DNA of 64,000 nt from UBA1479 sp002706405 (GCA_963972255.1 CAXATO010000018.1:3069-67068); one strand, 5' to 3'; counted from the stretch's first letter, positions 7,661 to 17,423 are shown. Notes: generated by a model not told the origin, from the letters alone. Translations and numbers: made by a program.

Positions 7661-10318
7661 ATGAATCCCCAAACGACCAAATTCCTGACCTGGGCCGCCA
7701 ATCTGGTTGCTGCCGGCATGATCGCGGCGCTGGTTGCGTTCGGGTTCACGGCCATCGACAAGTTCCGCGTCGTCAATGAAAGCTGGCGCGCTTTCAACGA
7801 AAAGGCCACGGTTACCAGTCAGCTGTTGTTTAAGCTGCAGGCCGAAATCGGATACGGCGGCTTTATCCACAACTTCAAGAACTTCGTGCTGCGCCGGGAC
7901 AGCAATTCCAATTTTCGAGCCGCCGATGACATCGCCCGGATCCGGGAGACGTTCGCCGTTTTGAGGACGACCCTGGTCGGCCCCGAAGAAGCGGAGGCGT
8001 TGAATAAGATCGAAGCCGTCTTCGGAGAATATTTCCAAAAGTTCAAGATCGCGGAAATGCTGGTTGCGGACGATCGCTCGCCGACCAATATCGACGCCTT
8101 CGTTAAGGTCGATGACCGCCCGGCGATCAAGGCGTTTGGCGACCTGGCCAAGATCGCGCGGGTGCGCAGCAGCGCGATCGCCGCGGAAACGGGCGCCCAG
8201 TTGAAGCAGGCCATCGATTTTCTGTCTTTCGGCGGGGTGCTCATCGCCTTCATCATCGCCGTTACCATCATGATCAACCTGTTCTTGCGCCGGACCGTTT
8301 CGGACAACGCGAAGATTCAGGCCGCCGATCGGGCGAAGTCCGATTTCCTTGCCAATATGAGTCATGAAATCCGCACGCCTTTGAACGCCATTGTCGGACT
8401 GTCCGGTCTGGCGCTGCGGACGGAGCTGACGGACCAGCAGCGCGATTACCTGGATAAGGTTCAGACGTCGTCCCATGCCTTGCTCGGGATCATCAACGAC
8501 ATCCTTGATTTCTCCAAGATCGAGGCCGGCAAGCTGAACATGGAGGAAATCGACTTCACCCTTGATCAGGTGTTCGAAGATCTGGCCGACATGATGGCCT
8601 CCCGGGTCGCCGACAAACCGATCGAATTGGCCTTCCGGATCGATCCGGACACGCCTTTGGACCTATGCGGCGATCCGCTGCGGCTCGGCCAGGTCCTGAT
8701 CAACTTGACCACGAACGCGATCAAATTCACCGATCAGGGCGAAATCCTGGTCGAGGCCATGTTTCGAGGGCTGGAAGACGATCGGGTGCGGTTGCGCTTC
8801 GAGGTGTCCGATACCGGCATCGGCATGACCGAGGAGCAGACCGCTCGTTTGTTCCAGTCCTTCAGTCAAGCCGACGCGTCGACGACCCGGCAGTTCGGCG
8901 GTACCGGTTTGGGGTTGGCGATCAGCAAGAACCTGGTCGAACTGATGGGCGGTGAAATCGGGGTGCACAGCACGCCGGGGCGGGGTAGCACGTTCTGGTT
9001 CACGGTGACGGTCCGGCGTGCCGTGGCACCGGCGCCCCGGCGCCAGCCGTCTCCCGATCTTCGCGGGCTCAGGATTTTGGTCGTCGATGATAACCAGACG
9101 GCGAGAACGATCCTGACCGAATCCCTGACGGCCATGTCGTTCGATGCGACGGCCGTTCATTCGGGCGAAGCCGCCCTGGCGGAACTGAGCCGGTCCGTCA
9201 CCGACAATGATCCGGAGCCTTATCGCTTGGTCCTCATGGATTGGTCGATGCCGGGCCTGGACGGGGTCGAAACGATCCGTGAGATCAAGAAGATCAAGGG
9301 GCTTGAATCTCTTCCCGCCGTCATCGTCGTGACTGCCTTTGGACGTGACAAGGTCCGTGAGACATCTCAAGAGGTCGGTGCCGCCGCCTTTGTCGTCAAG
9401 CCGGTCAATCAATCGACCTTGTTCGATACGATCATGAATATCTTCGGCAAGGACGCGACGCCGGTCCGAGATAAATCGCCGGACGGTCGTCACGCCGCAA
9501 TGAGAACGGCGCTGTCGGGCAAGCGTGTTCTGCTGGCCGAAGACAACGAGATCAATCAGCTCGTCGCGACGGAAATTCTTCAAGCCGAAGGCATCGAGGT
9601 GGACGTGGCCGAGAACGGCAAGGACGCGGTTCGGATGGTCAAGGGGCGGGCCTATGACGCGGTCCTGATGGATCTACAGATGCCGGAGATGGACGGCTTC
9701 GAAGCCACCCAACTGATCCGCGAGGACCGGCGCTTTCAGACCCTTCCGATCATCGCCATGACCGCCCATGCGATGGTCGAGGAGCGGGAAAATTGCTTGG
9801 CTTCGGGAATGAACGATCACGTTGCGAAGCCGATTGATCCCGATATCCTGTTCGCGGCGTTGGCCCGCTGGATCAGGTCTTCGGAAAAGGCGGTCCCGCC
9901 GGTGCCGGCCGAGGCACGCCGCGCAAGCGACGGGAAGGCAGACGCCAAGCAGAAGGTGACCTTGCCGGATCAGATTACCGGGTTCGACATGGAAGAGGCG
10001 CGCACGGCCCTCGGCAACAACGAAGCCTTGCTGGCGCGTTTGTTCGCGGATTTCCTGGCAAAGTACATGGTCTACGGGGACAGGATCGCCGATGCCCTGA
10101 AGGCGGGAGATCGAGAGACCGCGGAACGCACCGCCCATTCTCTGAAAGGGGTCAGTGGGACGCTTTGCGCGACGCGGGTCTACGCCGCCGCCACGGCTGT
10201 TGACGCGGCCTTGCGTGAGGAGTCGGACGGCGATGCGGTTGACGGTCTGTTGGATGAGCTGTGCGCGGCGCTGGATGAAGTCCGGCAATCATTGTCCGCG
10301 GCGGTCGGGGACCGCTAA
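7661..10318 (+). CDS. hybrid sensor histidine kinase (TM-HisKA-HATPase-REC-REC-HPt)
   Basis: An 885-residue membrane kinase carrying a whole phosphorelay in one chain. TM1 is at about 5-29, followed by a roughly 155-residue periplasmic domain, and TM2 at about 187-209. The HisKA phospho-acceptor is His235 in SHEIRTPLN. The ATPase has N-box, DTGIGM and GGTGLGL motifs. Two receiver domains follow (LMDWSMPG and LMDLQMPE acceptor segments), then a C-terminal HPt with His826 in AHSLKG. The output regulator is not adjacent. A broken bacteriohemerythrin follows 164 bases downstream. BarA/LuxQ-like wiring is likely; the stimulus is unknown. Confidence 0.95.
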   Translation: MNPQTTKFLTWAANLVAAGMIAALVAFGFTAIDKFRVVNESWRAFNEKATVTSQLLFKLQAEIGYGGFIHNFKNFVLRRDSNSNFRAADDIARIRETFAVLRTTLVGPEEAEALNKIEAVFGEYFQKFKIAEMLVADDRSPTNIDAFVKVDDRPAIKAFGDLAKIARVRSSAIAAETGAQLKQAIDFLSFGGVLIAFIIAVTIMINLFLRRTVSDNAKIQAADRAKSDFLANMSHEIRTPLNAIVGLSGLALRTELTDQQRDYLDKVQTSSHALLGIINDILDFSKIEAGKLNMEEIDFTLDQVFEDLADMMASRVADKPIELAFRIDPDTPLDLCGDPLRLGQVLINLTTNAIKFTDQGEILVEAMFRGLEDDRVRLRFEVSDTGIGMTEEQTARLFQSFSQADASTTRQFGGTGLGLAISKNLVELMGGEIGVHSTPGRGSTFWFTVTVRRAVAPAPRRQPSPDLRGLRILVVDDNQTARTILTESLTAMSFDATAVHSGEAALAELSRSVTDNDPEPYRLVLMDWSMPGLDGVETIREIKKIKGLESLPAVIVVTAFGRDKVRETSQEVGAAAFVVKPVNQSTLFDTIMNIFGKDATPVRDKSPDGRHAAMRTALSGKRVLLAEDNEINQLVATEILQAEGIEVDVAENGKDAVRMVKGRAYDAVLMDLQMPEMDGFEATQLIREDRRFQTLPIIAMTAHAMVEERENCLASGMNDHVAKPIDPDILFAALARWIRSSEKAVPPVPAEARRASDGKADAKQKVTLPDQITGFDMEEARTALGNNEALLARLFADFLAKYMVYGDRIADALKAGDRETAERTAHSLKGVSGTLCATRVYAAATAVDAALREESDGDAVDGLLDELCAALDEVRQSLSAAVGDR

Positions 10319-10485
10319 CCGATAACGGCGCCGATCAATCGCGAATTTTCGAATGTGTTTGACGGCATATTCTCGCATCGATATACCGCCCAACTAATTG
10401 AAAAATATACCATATTAAAAATAGACGTTTTCTTTTAGTTGGATGGAAGGGTGCTATTTATGGTTGTTGTAGATCGGATGAATTG

Positions 10486-11016
10486 ATGTTTGTTCATCCG
10501 ATTTTTCCGCAAGAAGAGTGGCATCAGTGGATTGCCAAATCGAAAGTGAGGCCCCCTGTGACGGACGAGTTGAACCAGCCGAGCTTCGCGCTGCCCCAGA
10601 CCTTTTATATCCATTATGATGAAATCGATGCGCAGCACGAAGGGTTGGTCGAGATCATAAACGCCTGCCTGGCGAAGCTTGTGGATGGCGTTCTCGAAGA
10701 TTTCGAGGAACCGTTCGAGGAATTCATAACGCAACTGGCCACCCATTTCCGGCACGAGGAAAGCCTCATGCGCGATTTGGAGTTCAGTGGTTTGGAATGA
10801 CACGCGGACCATCACAAGGACTGCCTGGAACGGGTGCACAAACTGATCGCGGACATGCGCGCGCAAGGCTATGCAGGGCTGCGCGAATTGCGCCTGTGCT
10901 TTCACGACATCATTTACGACATCGCCCACGCGGACCTGAAGTTCGGCGAATTCCTCGACGGGCTGGGATTGGCCCATCGTAAGGAGCAAGCCCGGAAGCG
11001 GACCGCTCGGTTATAG
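10486..11016 (+). pseudogene. bacteriohemerythrin interrupted by an in-frame TGA
   Basis: A bacteriohemerythrin (non-haem di-iron O2-binding four-helix protein) whose reading frame is interrupted by TGA at 10798-10800. Both halves are in the same frame. The first part has EIDAQHEG and HFRHEESLM; after the stop come HADHHKD and FHDIIYDIAHAD. Together these supply the full set of iron ligands, so the stop removes the last helices. The TGA sits at a variable position just before a ligand His, as if one base had changed. Start choices are ATG 10486 or GTG 10558; the latter leaves a normal hemerythrin N-terminus with AGTGAGG upstream. A sequencing error, a recent nonsense mutation or leaky readthrough (UGA followed by C) are all possible. 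Confidence 0.8.
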
Positions 11017-13290
11017 CAGCCGGCGGCGGATTTGGGCGTCGACCACGGCCAAGGCCGCCATGTTGACGATGCCACGCGACGTTACGGCACTGGTCATTAC
11101 ATGGGCGGGCATATCCGTGCCGATCAAAATCGGGCCGATGGGTAATCCATTGTCCAGCGACTTCAAAAGGTTGAAGGCGCTGTTGGCGGCCTCCCGGTCG
11201 GGAAACACCAAAAGATTAGCCATGCCTTTGAGCCGCGAATTGGGGAACACGCGGTTGCGCACGTCTTCGTCAATGGCGGCATCGGCCTGCATTTCACCCT
11301 CGACCTCCAGGTCCGGCGCCTGTTCACGGACCATTCGGAGGGCATCCCGCATCTTCTGGGCACAGGGCGTGTCGTCGGCGCCGAAGTTTGAATGGGACAA
11401 CAGGGCCACCTTCGGTGTTTCACCGAAGCTTTGAACGAATTCCGCCGACAGCAGCGTCATCTCCGCCACCTCCTCGGCCGAAGGGTCGTGGGTCACCTGG
11501 GTATCGACCAGGAAGAACGTGCCCTTGGGCAGCAGCAGGACGCTCAATGCCGAGACGTCGCACACGTTCGGTGCCTTGCCGATCACATCCATCATATAGC
11601 GCAAATGGTAGTCGTAGCGCCCGATGACGCCGCACAGCATGGCGTCGGCCTCGCCCCGCTTCATCATGATCGCCGCGATCACCGTGTTGTTGGTGCGCAC
11701 GATCTGGCGGGCAGCGCCCGGTGACACGCCCTTGCGTTCCATCAGCGCATGGTAGCTGCGCCAATAGTCCTCGTAGCGGGGATCGTTTTCCGGATTGCAG
11801 ATTTCGAAATCCTTTTCCGGCTGTATGCGCAAGCCCAGGCGCTCGATGCGCATTTCGATCACGTCGGGCCGGCCGACCAGGATCGGCTTGGCGATGCCCT
11901 CGTCGACCAGGACCTGGGCCGCCCGCAGGACGCGATGGCTTTCGCCTTCGGCCAGGACCAGGCGCTTGGGGTCCTGCTTGGCGCGTTCGAAGATCGGCTT
12001 CATCAACATGCCGGAGCGGAACACGAACTGTTCCAGTTTGTCCCGATAGGCCTCGAAATCGGCGATCGGGTGCTTGGCGACGCCCGAATCCATGGCCGCT
12101 TTGGCGACCGCTGTCGCGACTTCAACGATCAGGCGCATGTCGAAAGGCTTGGGCAGCAGGTATTCAGGGCCGAACCTGAGATCCTCGCCCGAATAGGTGC
12201 GGGCCACGGTTTCCGAGCTTTCCGCCATGGTCAGGTCGGCGATGGCCTTGACCGCCGCCAGCTTCATTTCCTCGTTGATGGTCGTGGCCCCGCAATCAAG
12301 CGCGCCGCGGAAGATGAAGGGGAAGCAGAGCACGTTGTTGACCTGGTTGGGATAGTCTGACCGGCCCGTGCAGATGAGGGCCTGCGGGTTCGCGGCGCGC
12401 GCATCCTCGGGCAGAATTTCCGGGTCCGGATTGGCCAGGGCCAGAATGAACGGCCGTTCGGCCATGGTCTCGACCATTTCCTTCTTCAGGATGCCGGGGG
12501 CCGACAAGCCCAGGAACACATCGGCGCCGCGCACGGCGTCCGCCAGGGTGCGGGCGTTGGTCTTGGCCGCGTATTCGGCCTTCTGGTCGGTCATGTCCTC
12601 GGTGCGGCCTTCGAACACCACGCCGACATGGTCGACCAGGGTGATGTTTTCGCGCTTCACGCCCAAGGAAACCAACAGGTTCAGGCAGGCGATGCCGGCG
12701 GCCCCGCCGCCCGTGGACACCACTTTGACGTCCGATATGTTCTTGCCGACCACGCGCAGCCCGTTGGTCAGCGCGGCGCAGACGACGATCGCCGTTCCGT
12801 GCTGGTCGTCGTGGAACACGGGGATGCTCATGCGTTCCTTGAGCTTCTTTTCCAGGATGAAGCAGTCGGGCGACTTGATGTCTTCCAGGTTGATGGCGCC
12901 GAAGGTCGGCTCCATGGCGGCGATGATATCGACCAGCTTGTCGGGATCGGTCTCGTTCAGTTCGATGTCGAACACGTTGATCCCGGCGAATTTCTTGAAC
13001 AGGACGGCCTTGCCCTCCATCACCGGCTTGGATGCCAGACCGCCGATGTTGCCCAGGCCCAGAACGGCGGTGCCGTTGGAGATCACGGCGACCAGATTCT
13101 GGCGGCCGGTCAGGTTGGCGACCTGTTCGGGGTCTTCCTTGATGGCCATGCAGGCAAAGGCGACGCCCGGCGAATAGGCCAGAGCCAGATCGCTCTGCGT
13201 CGCCAAGGGTTTTGTGGGGGTGATTTCCAGTTTTCCGGGGACGGGCTCCGCGTGAAAACGAAGGGCCCGTTCCTTCAGGGTGTCATCCAT
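11011..13290 (-). CDS. maeB: NADP-dependent malic enzyme with C-terminal phosphotransacetylase-like domain
   Basis: Decarboxylates malate to pyruvate with NADP+, feeding pyruvate and NADPH when growing on C4 acids or acetyl-CoA sources. The protein has 759 residues, typical of the large proteobacterial MaeB. The N-terminal malic domain (about 1-430) has AYSPGVAFACMAI, an FDIELNETDPDK segment and an STGGGAAGIACLN nucleotide-binding loop. The C-terminal PTA-like region (about 430-759) is regulatory in this family. Its stop overlaps the convergent hemerythrin gene by six bases. Confidence 0.95.
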   Translation of the reverse strand: MDDTLKERALRFHAEPVPGKLEITPTKPLATQSDLALAYSPGVAFACMAIKEDPEQVANLTGRQNLVAVISNGTAVLGLGNIGGLASKPVMEGKAVLFKKFAGINVFDIELNETDPDKLVDIIAAMEPTFGAINLEDIKSPDCFILEKKLKERMSIPVFHDDQHGTAIVVCAALTNGLRVVGKNISDVKVVSTGGGAAGIACLNLLVSLGVKRENITLVDHVGVVFEGRTEDMTDQKAEYAAKTNARTLADAVRGADVFLGLSAPGILKKEMVETMAERPFILALANPDPEILPEDARAANPQALICTGRSDYPNQVNNVLCFPFIFRGALDCGATTINEEMKLAAVKAIADLTMAESSETVARTYSGEDLRFGPEYLLPKPFDMRLIVEVATAVAKAAMDSGVAKHPIADFEAYRDKLEQFVFRSGMLMKPIFERAKQDPKRLVLAEGESHRVLRAAQVLVDEGIAKPILVGRPDVIEMRIERLGLRIQPEKDFEICNPENDPRYEDYWRSYHALMERKGVSPGAARQIVRTNNTVIAAIMMKRGEADAMLCGVIGRYDYHLRYMMDVIGKAPNVCDVSALSVLLLPKGTFFLVDTQVTHDPSAEEVAEMTLLSAEFVQSFGETPKVALLSHSNFGADDTPCAQKMRDALRMVREQAPDLEVEGEMQADAAIDEDVRNRVFPNSRLKGMANLLVFPDREAANSAFNLLKSLDNGLPIGPILIGTDMPAHVMTSAVTSRGIVNMAALAVVDAQIRRRLL

Positions 13291-13396
13291 CCCAAACCTC
13301 TTTTCTTATTCATTGCGTGTTGATTGCGAGAAAGGTCTTGTAAGACTGCTCGCTGATCGGCAGAAAGACAACGAATTTCATGTTAGGGGCCCTCCC

Positions 13397-14152
13397 TTGA
13401 ACGCCGACCACCGCCTTGAGCCCAATGCCGTGCTGCCAAAGGTCATCGGTCACCGTGGTGCTGCCGGCCACGCGCCGGAAAACACCCTGTCCGGCCTGCG
13501 CAAGGCCCATGAACTGGGCACGACCTGGGTTGAATTCGACGTCATGCTGACGGCCGAAGGCACGCCCGTCCTGATCCACGACGAAACCCTGGGACGCACG
13601 ACCGACGGCAAGGGGCGCCTGACCGATCACCGCTGGGAAGACCTGCGCGGCCTCGACGCCGGCGCCTGGTTCAGCTCGGCGTTTCGGGGGGAACGCGTGC
13701 CGTCCCTGCATCAGGCCCTGGCCGTGCTTGGCCATCTGGGGCTCGGCGCCAATGTGGAAATAAAGCCGTCCAGCGATCAGGACGCGACCACGGGTGTCAT
13801 CGTCGCCAAGACCCTGCAGGAAAGCTGGCCGGCGAATCTGCCGGCCCCCCTGTTGTCGAGCTTTTCCGAAAAGGCCCTGGCCGCCGCCGCCGATCAGGCG
13901 CCGGAATTTCCCCGCGCCCTTCTGGTCGGCAAGGTTCCGAGCGATTGGCAGGCACGGTGCGATTCGCTGGGGGCCACGGGGCTGCACGCCGGCGCCCGGC
14001 AACTGACCGAGAAACAAGCGCGGCGTGTCATTGACGCGGGCTATACGCTGCGCGTCTATACGGTCAACGATCAAGCCCTGGCGGACCGTCTTTTCGCCTG
14101 GGGTGCGGAAAGCGTGTTCAGCGACTTTCCGGACAGGATAACGCCGCCATGA
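13397..14152 (+). CDS. ugpQ: glycerophosphodiester phosphodiesterase
   Basis: Hydrolyses glycerophosphodiesters to glycerol-3-phosphate and an alcohol. The conserved GDPD core is present: IGHRGAAGHAPENT, then EFDVMLTAEG and LIHDETLGRTT, with a C-terminal VYTVNDQALA and SVFSDFP. No signal peptide is seen, so it is a cytosolic UgpQ type. The open frame extends far upstream, but TTG at 13397, with AGGGG about 9 bases before it, is the best start. GTG at 13430 is the alternative. It is followed after 34 bases by a DMT transporter on the same strand. Confidence 0.88.
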   Translation: MNADHRLEPNAVLPKVIGHRGAAGHAPENTLSGLRKAHELGTTWVEFDVMLTAEGTPVLIHDETLGRTTDGKGRLTDHRWEDLRGLDAGAWFSSAFRGERVPSLHQALAVLGHLGLGANVEIKPSSDQDATTGVIVAKTLQESWPANLPAPLLSSFSEKALAAAADQAPEFPRALLVGKVPSDWQARCDSLGATGLHAGARQLTEKQARRVIDAGYTLRVYTVNDQALADRLFAWGAESVFSDFPDRITPP

Positions 14153-14186
14153 CGGCCGGCGGCCGGGTGTCGAAGGGAGTCTGCTG

Positions 14187-15152
14187 ATGGCGATCATGTC
14201 GGTTGTGCAGGGGTCCTCGGCGCCAGGCCGCGCCATCGCGCTGGCGGTCGCCGGCGGTGCGCTTCTGACCATTTCCGACGCGGGCCTCAAGTATCTGGCG
14301 GGCGATCTGCCGCCGGGCCAGATCATGTTCATCCGCGGCGTCATCGCCGGTATTGCCTTGGTCATGGCGACTTTGGGAACGCGCGGGGCGGCAGCCCTCA
14401 AACCCCAGAAATGGGGATTGCATGCGGCGCGGGGCCTGATGGCGGCCGTGGCGACCTTCACCTATCTGGTCGGCATCGGCAGCCTGCCGCTGGCCACGGC
14501 GACCTCGATCCTGTTCGCCAGCCCGATCCTGCTGACCGCCCTGGCGCCCGTGTTCATCGGCGAAAGCGTCGGCTGGCGGCGCTGGTTGGCGGTTATCGTC
14601 GGATTCATCGGCGTGCTGATCATCGTGCGCCCGGCGGGCGACGCCTTCCAATGGGCGGCGGTGATGATCCTGCTGGCGGCCTTCGGCGAATCGGTCCGCG
14701 ACCTGATCACCCGGGGAGCCTCGGGCCGCGAGACGACGCATTCCATGCTGTTCTCGATGATGGTGGTGGTCGGCCTGGCGGGTCTGTTCGTGCCGCCCTA
14801 CGACTGGCCGCCGCTGTCGGGCGAACACTGGCTGATGATCATCATGGCCAGCCTGATCTGGACCTCGGCCCATTTTCTGTTGATCGAGGCGTTTCAGTTC
14901 GGCGAGGCGGCTTTGCTCGCCCCCTTCCGCTATTGCAATCTGTTCTTCGCGGCGATTCTGGGGTTCCTTATCTGGGGCGACCTGCCCGATTGGTTGACCT
15001 GGGCGGGCAGTGCGGTGATCATCTCCTCGGGGCTGTACATTCTGCACCGCGAGGTCCTGCGCAAGGCGCCGGTCATGGCCGCAGATCCGGTCCATGACAC
15101 GCCCACGGACGACGGTCCGGTACAAGCCGGGGATGGGGAGCCGCCGCGTTGA
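14187..15152 (+). CDS. DMT-superfamily (EamA) transporter, copy 1
   Basis: A 321-residue inner-membrane protein with about ten hydrophobic segments arranged as two EamA repeats. The N-terminus contains VQGSSAPGRAIALAVAGG, almost the same as in the second copy at 16474, so the two genes are paralogues. These proteins usually export amino acids, metabolites or nucleobase-like compounds; the substrate is not evident. The last codons overlap the start of the SpmAB-like gene (TTGA at 15149-15152), which indicates translational coupling. Confidence 0.88.
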   Translation: MAIMSVVQGSSAPGRAIALAVAGGALLTISDAGLKYLAGDLPPGQIMFIRGVIAGIALVMATLGTRGAAALKPQKWGLHAARGLMAAVATFTYLVGIGSLPLATATSILFASPILLTALAPVFIGESVGWRRWLAVIVGFIGVLIIVRPAGDAFQWAAVMILLAAFGESVRDLITRGASGRETTHSMLFSMMVVVGLAGLFVPPYDWPPLSGEHWLMIIMASLIWTSAHFLLIEAFQFGEAALLAPFRYCNLFFAAILGFLIWGDLPDWLTWAGSAVIISSGLYILHREVLRKAPVMAADPVHDTPTDDGPVQAGDGEPPR

Positions 15153-16438
15153 ACGCCATCTTCGTTGCCATCGTCGGGATTGCCTTCGTCATGGGGGCCG
15201 TGCGCCAGGTCGTCTGGGACGGCATCGGCGAAGCGCCCATGGCGTTGCTTGGAAAATCCATGATCGACGCCGCCGGCGGGGCGGTGACTCTGGCCATCGG
15301 CCTGGTCGGCGTGATGGCCCTGTTCCTAGGCTTGATGAAGGTGGCGGAGGAAGGCGGCCTGCTCCGCATCATCGCCAAGGTCCTGCGCCCGCTCATGGTC
15401 CGCCTGTTCCCCGAGGTGCCCGCCGACCATCCGGCAATGGGCTCGATGATCCTCAACATGTCGGCCAACGCGCTCGGCCTCGGCAACGCGGCGACGCCGT
15501 TCGGCATCCGCGCCATGCAGCAGCTGGATGAACTCAATCCCCACAAGGGCACGGCGACCAACGCCATGGCCCTGTTCCTGGCCATCAATACCTCGTCGGT
15601 TACCCTGCTGCCCACGGGCGTCATCGCGCTGCGCGCCGCCGCCGGATCCACGGACCCGGCCGGAATCGTGCCGACGACCTTGTTCGCGACCATCTGTTCG
15701 ACCGCCGTCGCCATCGTATCGGCCAAGCTGCTGGCGCCCCGCTTCGCGGTCACCGCCGGGCCGGAAACGGATGTGCCGGCGGCAACCGAGGAATCGGTGC
15801 TGGAGGCGACGGAAGACATGAACGGCGCCGGGTCGGAAGCCTATCCGCTGTGGGTGTCGGTGACGGCGCTGCTCGCCGTCGGGACCCTGGTGCCGCTGAC
15901 GGTGGTGTTCGGGCGCGAGATCGCGCCCTGGATCATCCCCGGCCTGATGGTGGCGCTGCTGGGCTTCGGCGCGGCCAAGCGGGTGCCGGTCTATGAATGC
16001 TTCGTCGAAGGGGCCAAGGACGGCTTCAACGTGGCGCTGCGCATCATTCCGTATCTCGTGGCGATCCTGACCGCCGTCGCCATGTTCCGGGCCTCGGGCG
16101 CCATGGATGCGGTCGTCGGCCCGCTGGGTGCCGTCACCGAACTGATCGGCCTGCCGGCGGAAGCCCTGCCCATGGCCCTGCTGCGCCCGCTGTCGGGTTC
16201 GGGGGCCTATGGCGTGCTGGCCTCGATCATCCAGGACCCGGCCCATGGCCCGGACAGCCTGGTCGGCTATCTGGTGTCGACCTTCCAGGGGTCGACGGAA
16301 ACCACCTTCTATGTCCTGGCCGTCTATTTCGGCGCGGTCGGCATCCGCCGCATTCGCCATGCTCTGTTCGCGGCCCTGCTGGCCGACATCGTGGGCATCG
16401 GCGCCGCCGTCTTCATCGTCAATCAGCTCTACGGTTAG
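15149..16438 (+). CDS. fused SpmA/SpmB-like nucleoside-recognition (Gate) membrane protein
   Basis: A 429-residue polytopic protein that joins two Gate/nucleoside-recognition domains, like spore maturation proteins SpmA and SpmB in one chain. The N-half has MILNMSANALGLGNAATPFG and TSSVTLLPTG. The C-half has RPLSGSGAYGVL and QGSTETTFYVLAVYFG. Non-sporulating proteobacteria carry such fusions; the function is unknown, but the fold is that of a transporter gate. The start is TTG at 15149, overlapping the upstream transporter by four bases with GGGGAG before it. It lies between two paralogous DMT transporters. Confidence 0.88.
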   Translation: MNAIFVAIVGIAFVMGAVRQVVWDGIGEAPMALLGKSMIDAAGGAVTLAIGLVGVMALFLGLMKVAEEGGLLRIIAKVLRPLMVRLFPEVPADHPAMGSMILNMSANALGLGNAATPFGIRAMQQLDELNPHKGTATNAMALFLAINTSSVTLLPTGVIALRAAAGSTDPAGIVPTTLFATICSTAVAIVSAKLLAPRFAVTAGPETDVPAATEESVLEATEDMNGAGSEAYPLWVSVTALLAVGTLVPLTVVFGREIAPWIIPGLMVALLGFGAAKRVPVYECFVEGAKDGFNVALRIIPYLVAILTAVAMFRASGAMDAVVGPLGAVTELIGLPAEALPMALLRPLSGSGAYGVLASIIQDPAHGPDSLVGYLVSTFQGSTETTFYVLAVYFGAVGIRRIRHALFAALLADIVGIGAAVFIVNQLYG

Positions 16439-16473
16439 CGGAATACGCCGAACCCAACGAAGGGTCCCGACCA

Positions 16474-17415
16474 ATGCCTCTCATGACTGCCGTTCACGGT
16501 TCCAGTGCGCCCGGCCGCGCGATTTTGGCGATGATCGGGGGCGGCCTGCTGGTCACCGGCAACGACGCGGCCATGAAGTGGCTGGTGTCGGGATATCCTG
16601 TCGGGCAGCTTCTGTTCATCCGCGGCATGTTCGCCTTCGTCGCCATCGCCCTTTTCGTGCGGTTCTACGGCGGGCTTACCAGCCTGCGGATCGTCAACCC
16701 CCGGTTCCATGTGATGCGCGGCCTGTTGGTCGTGTTCGGCACCGTTGTGTTCATCACCGGCCTGGGTCATTTGACCCTCGCCGATGCGATCGCGGTGGTC
16801 TATGCCGGACCGATGTTCGTGACGGCACTGGCGCCGCTTCTGATCGGCGAAGTCGTGGGCTGGCGGCGCTGGCTGGCGGTCATGGGCGGGTTCATCGGCG
16901 TGATGATCATCATCCGGCCGGGAACCGAGGCCATGCAATGGGCCGTGATCTTTCCCTTGGCGGCGGCCCTGGCGGGGGCGCTGCGTGACCTGATTACCCG
17001 CAGTGCCGCGGCGACGGAACATTCCAATGCGTTGCTGGCGACCAGCACGGCGGCGGCCACGGTCGCCGGCCTGTGCACCCTGCCGTTCGGCTGGATGCCG
17101 GTCCCCTTGGAGGATCTGGCGCTGATGGCCCTATCCGGCCTGCTGTTGGGTTCCGCGCATTTCCTGATGATCGAAAGCTTCCGTTATGGCGAGGCCGGAC
17201 TGGTCGTGCCGTTCAAATACCTGAACATGGTTTTCGCCGTGACCCTGGGATTTGTTCTGTGGGGCGATCTGCCCGATGCCTGGACCTGGACGGGGTCGGG
17301 CGTGCTCATCGCCAGCGGGCTTTACATCCTGCACCGGGAGCGCATCCGCCATCGGATGCCGACGCTGCCGTCGGATGCCCATGGCGCGGGGCCGGCCGGA
17401 CGGCGGCCCGACTGA
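16474..17415 (+). CDS. DMT-superfamily (EamA) transporter, copy 2
   Basis: A 313-residue integral membrane protein with two EamA repeats. It is similar to the copy at 14187 along its length: VHGSSAPGRA at the start, GWRRWLAV, IIRPG, RDLITR, SAHFL and a SGLYILHRE end. The ATG at 16474 is chosen because the similarity to copy 1 begins there; the open frame upstream is a shadow of the SpmAB-like gene. It is probably co-transcribed with copy 1 and the SpmAB-like gene (35-base gap). The substrate is unknown. Confidence 0.88.
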   Translation: MPLMTAVHGSSAPGRAILAMIGGGLLVTGNDAAMKWLVSGYPVGQLLFIRGMFAFVAIALFVRFYGGLTSLRIVNPRFHVMRGLLVVFGTVVFITGLGHLTLADAIAVVYAGPMFVTALAPLLIGEVVGWRRWLAVMGGFIGVMIIIRPGTEAMQWAVIFPLAAALAGALRDLITRSAAATEHSNALLATSTAAATVAGLCTLPFGWMPVPLEDLALMALSGLLLGSAHFLMIESFRYGEAGLVVPFKYLNMVFAVTLGFVLWGDLPDAWTWTGSGVLIASGLYILHRERIRHRMPTLPSDAHGAGPAGRRPD

Positions 17416-17423
17416 TATCCTGA

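Noticed and set aside
5280..7664. Long open frame on the plus strand (794 codons)
   Set aside because: It is antisense to the AOR gene, which has full AOR motifs; the plus-strand translation has no family signature and is rich in Gly/Ala/Arg from GC bias.
10798..10800. Selenocysteine codon in the hemerythrin
   Set aside because: The residue is a variable position, not a Cys, and no SECIS-like hairpin was evident just after the TGA, so Sec insertion is unlikely.
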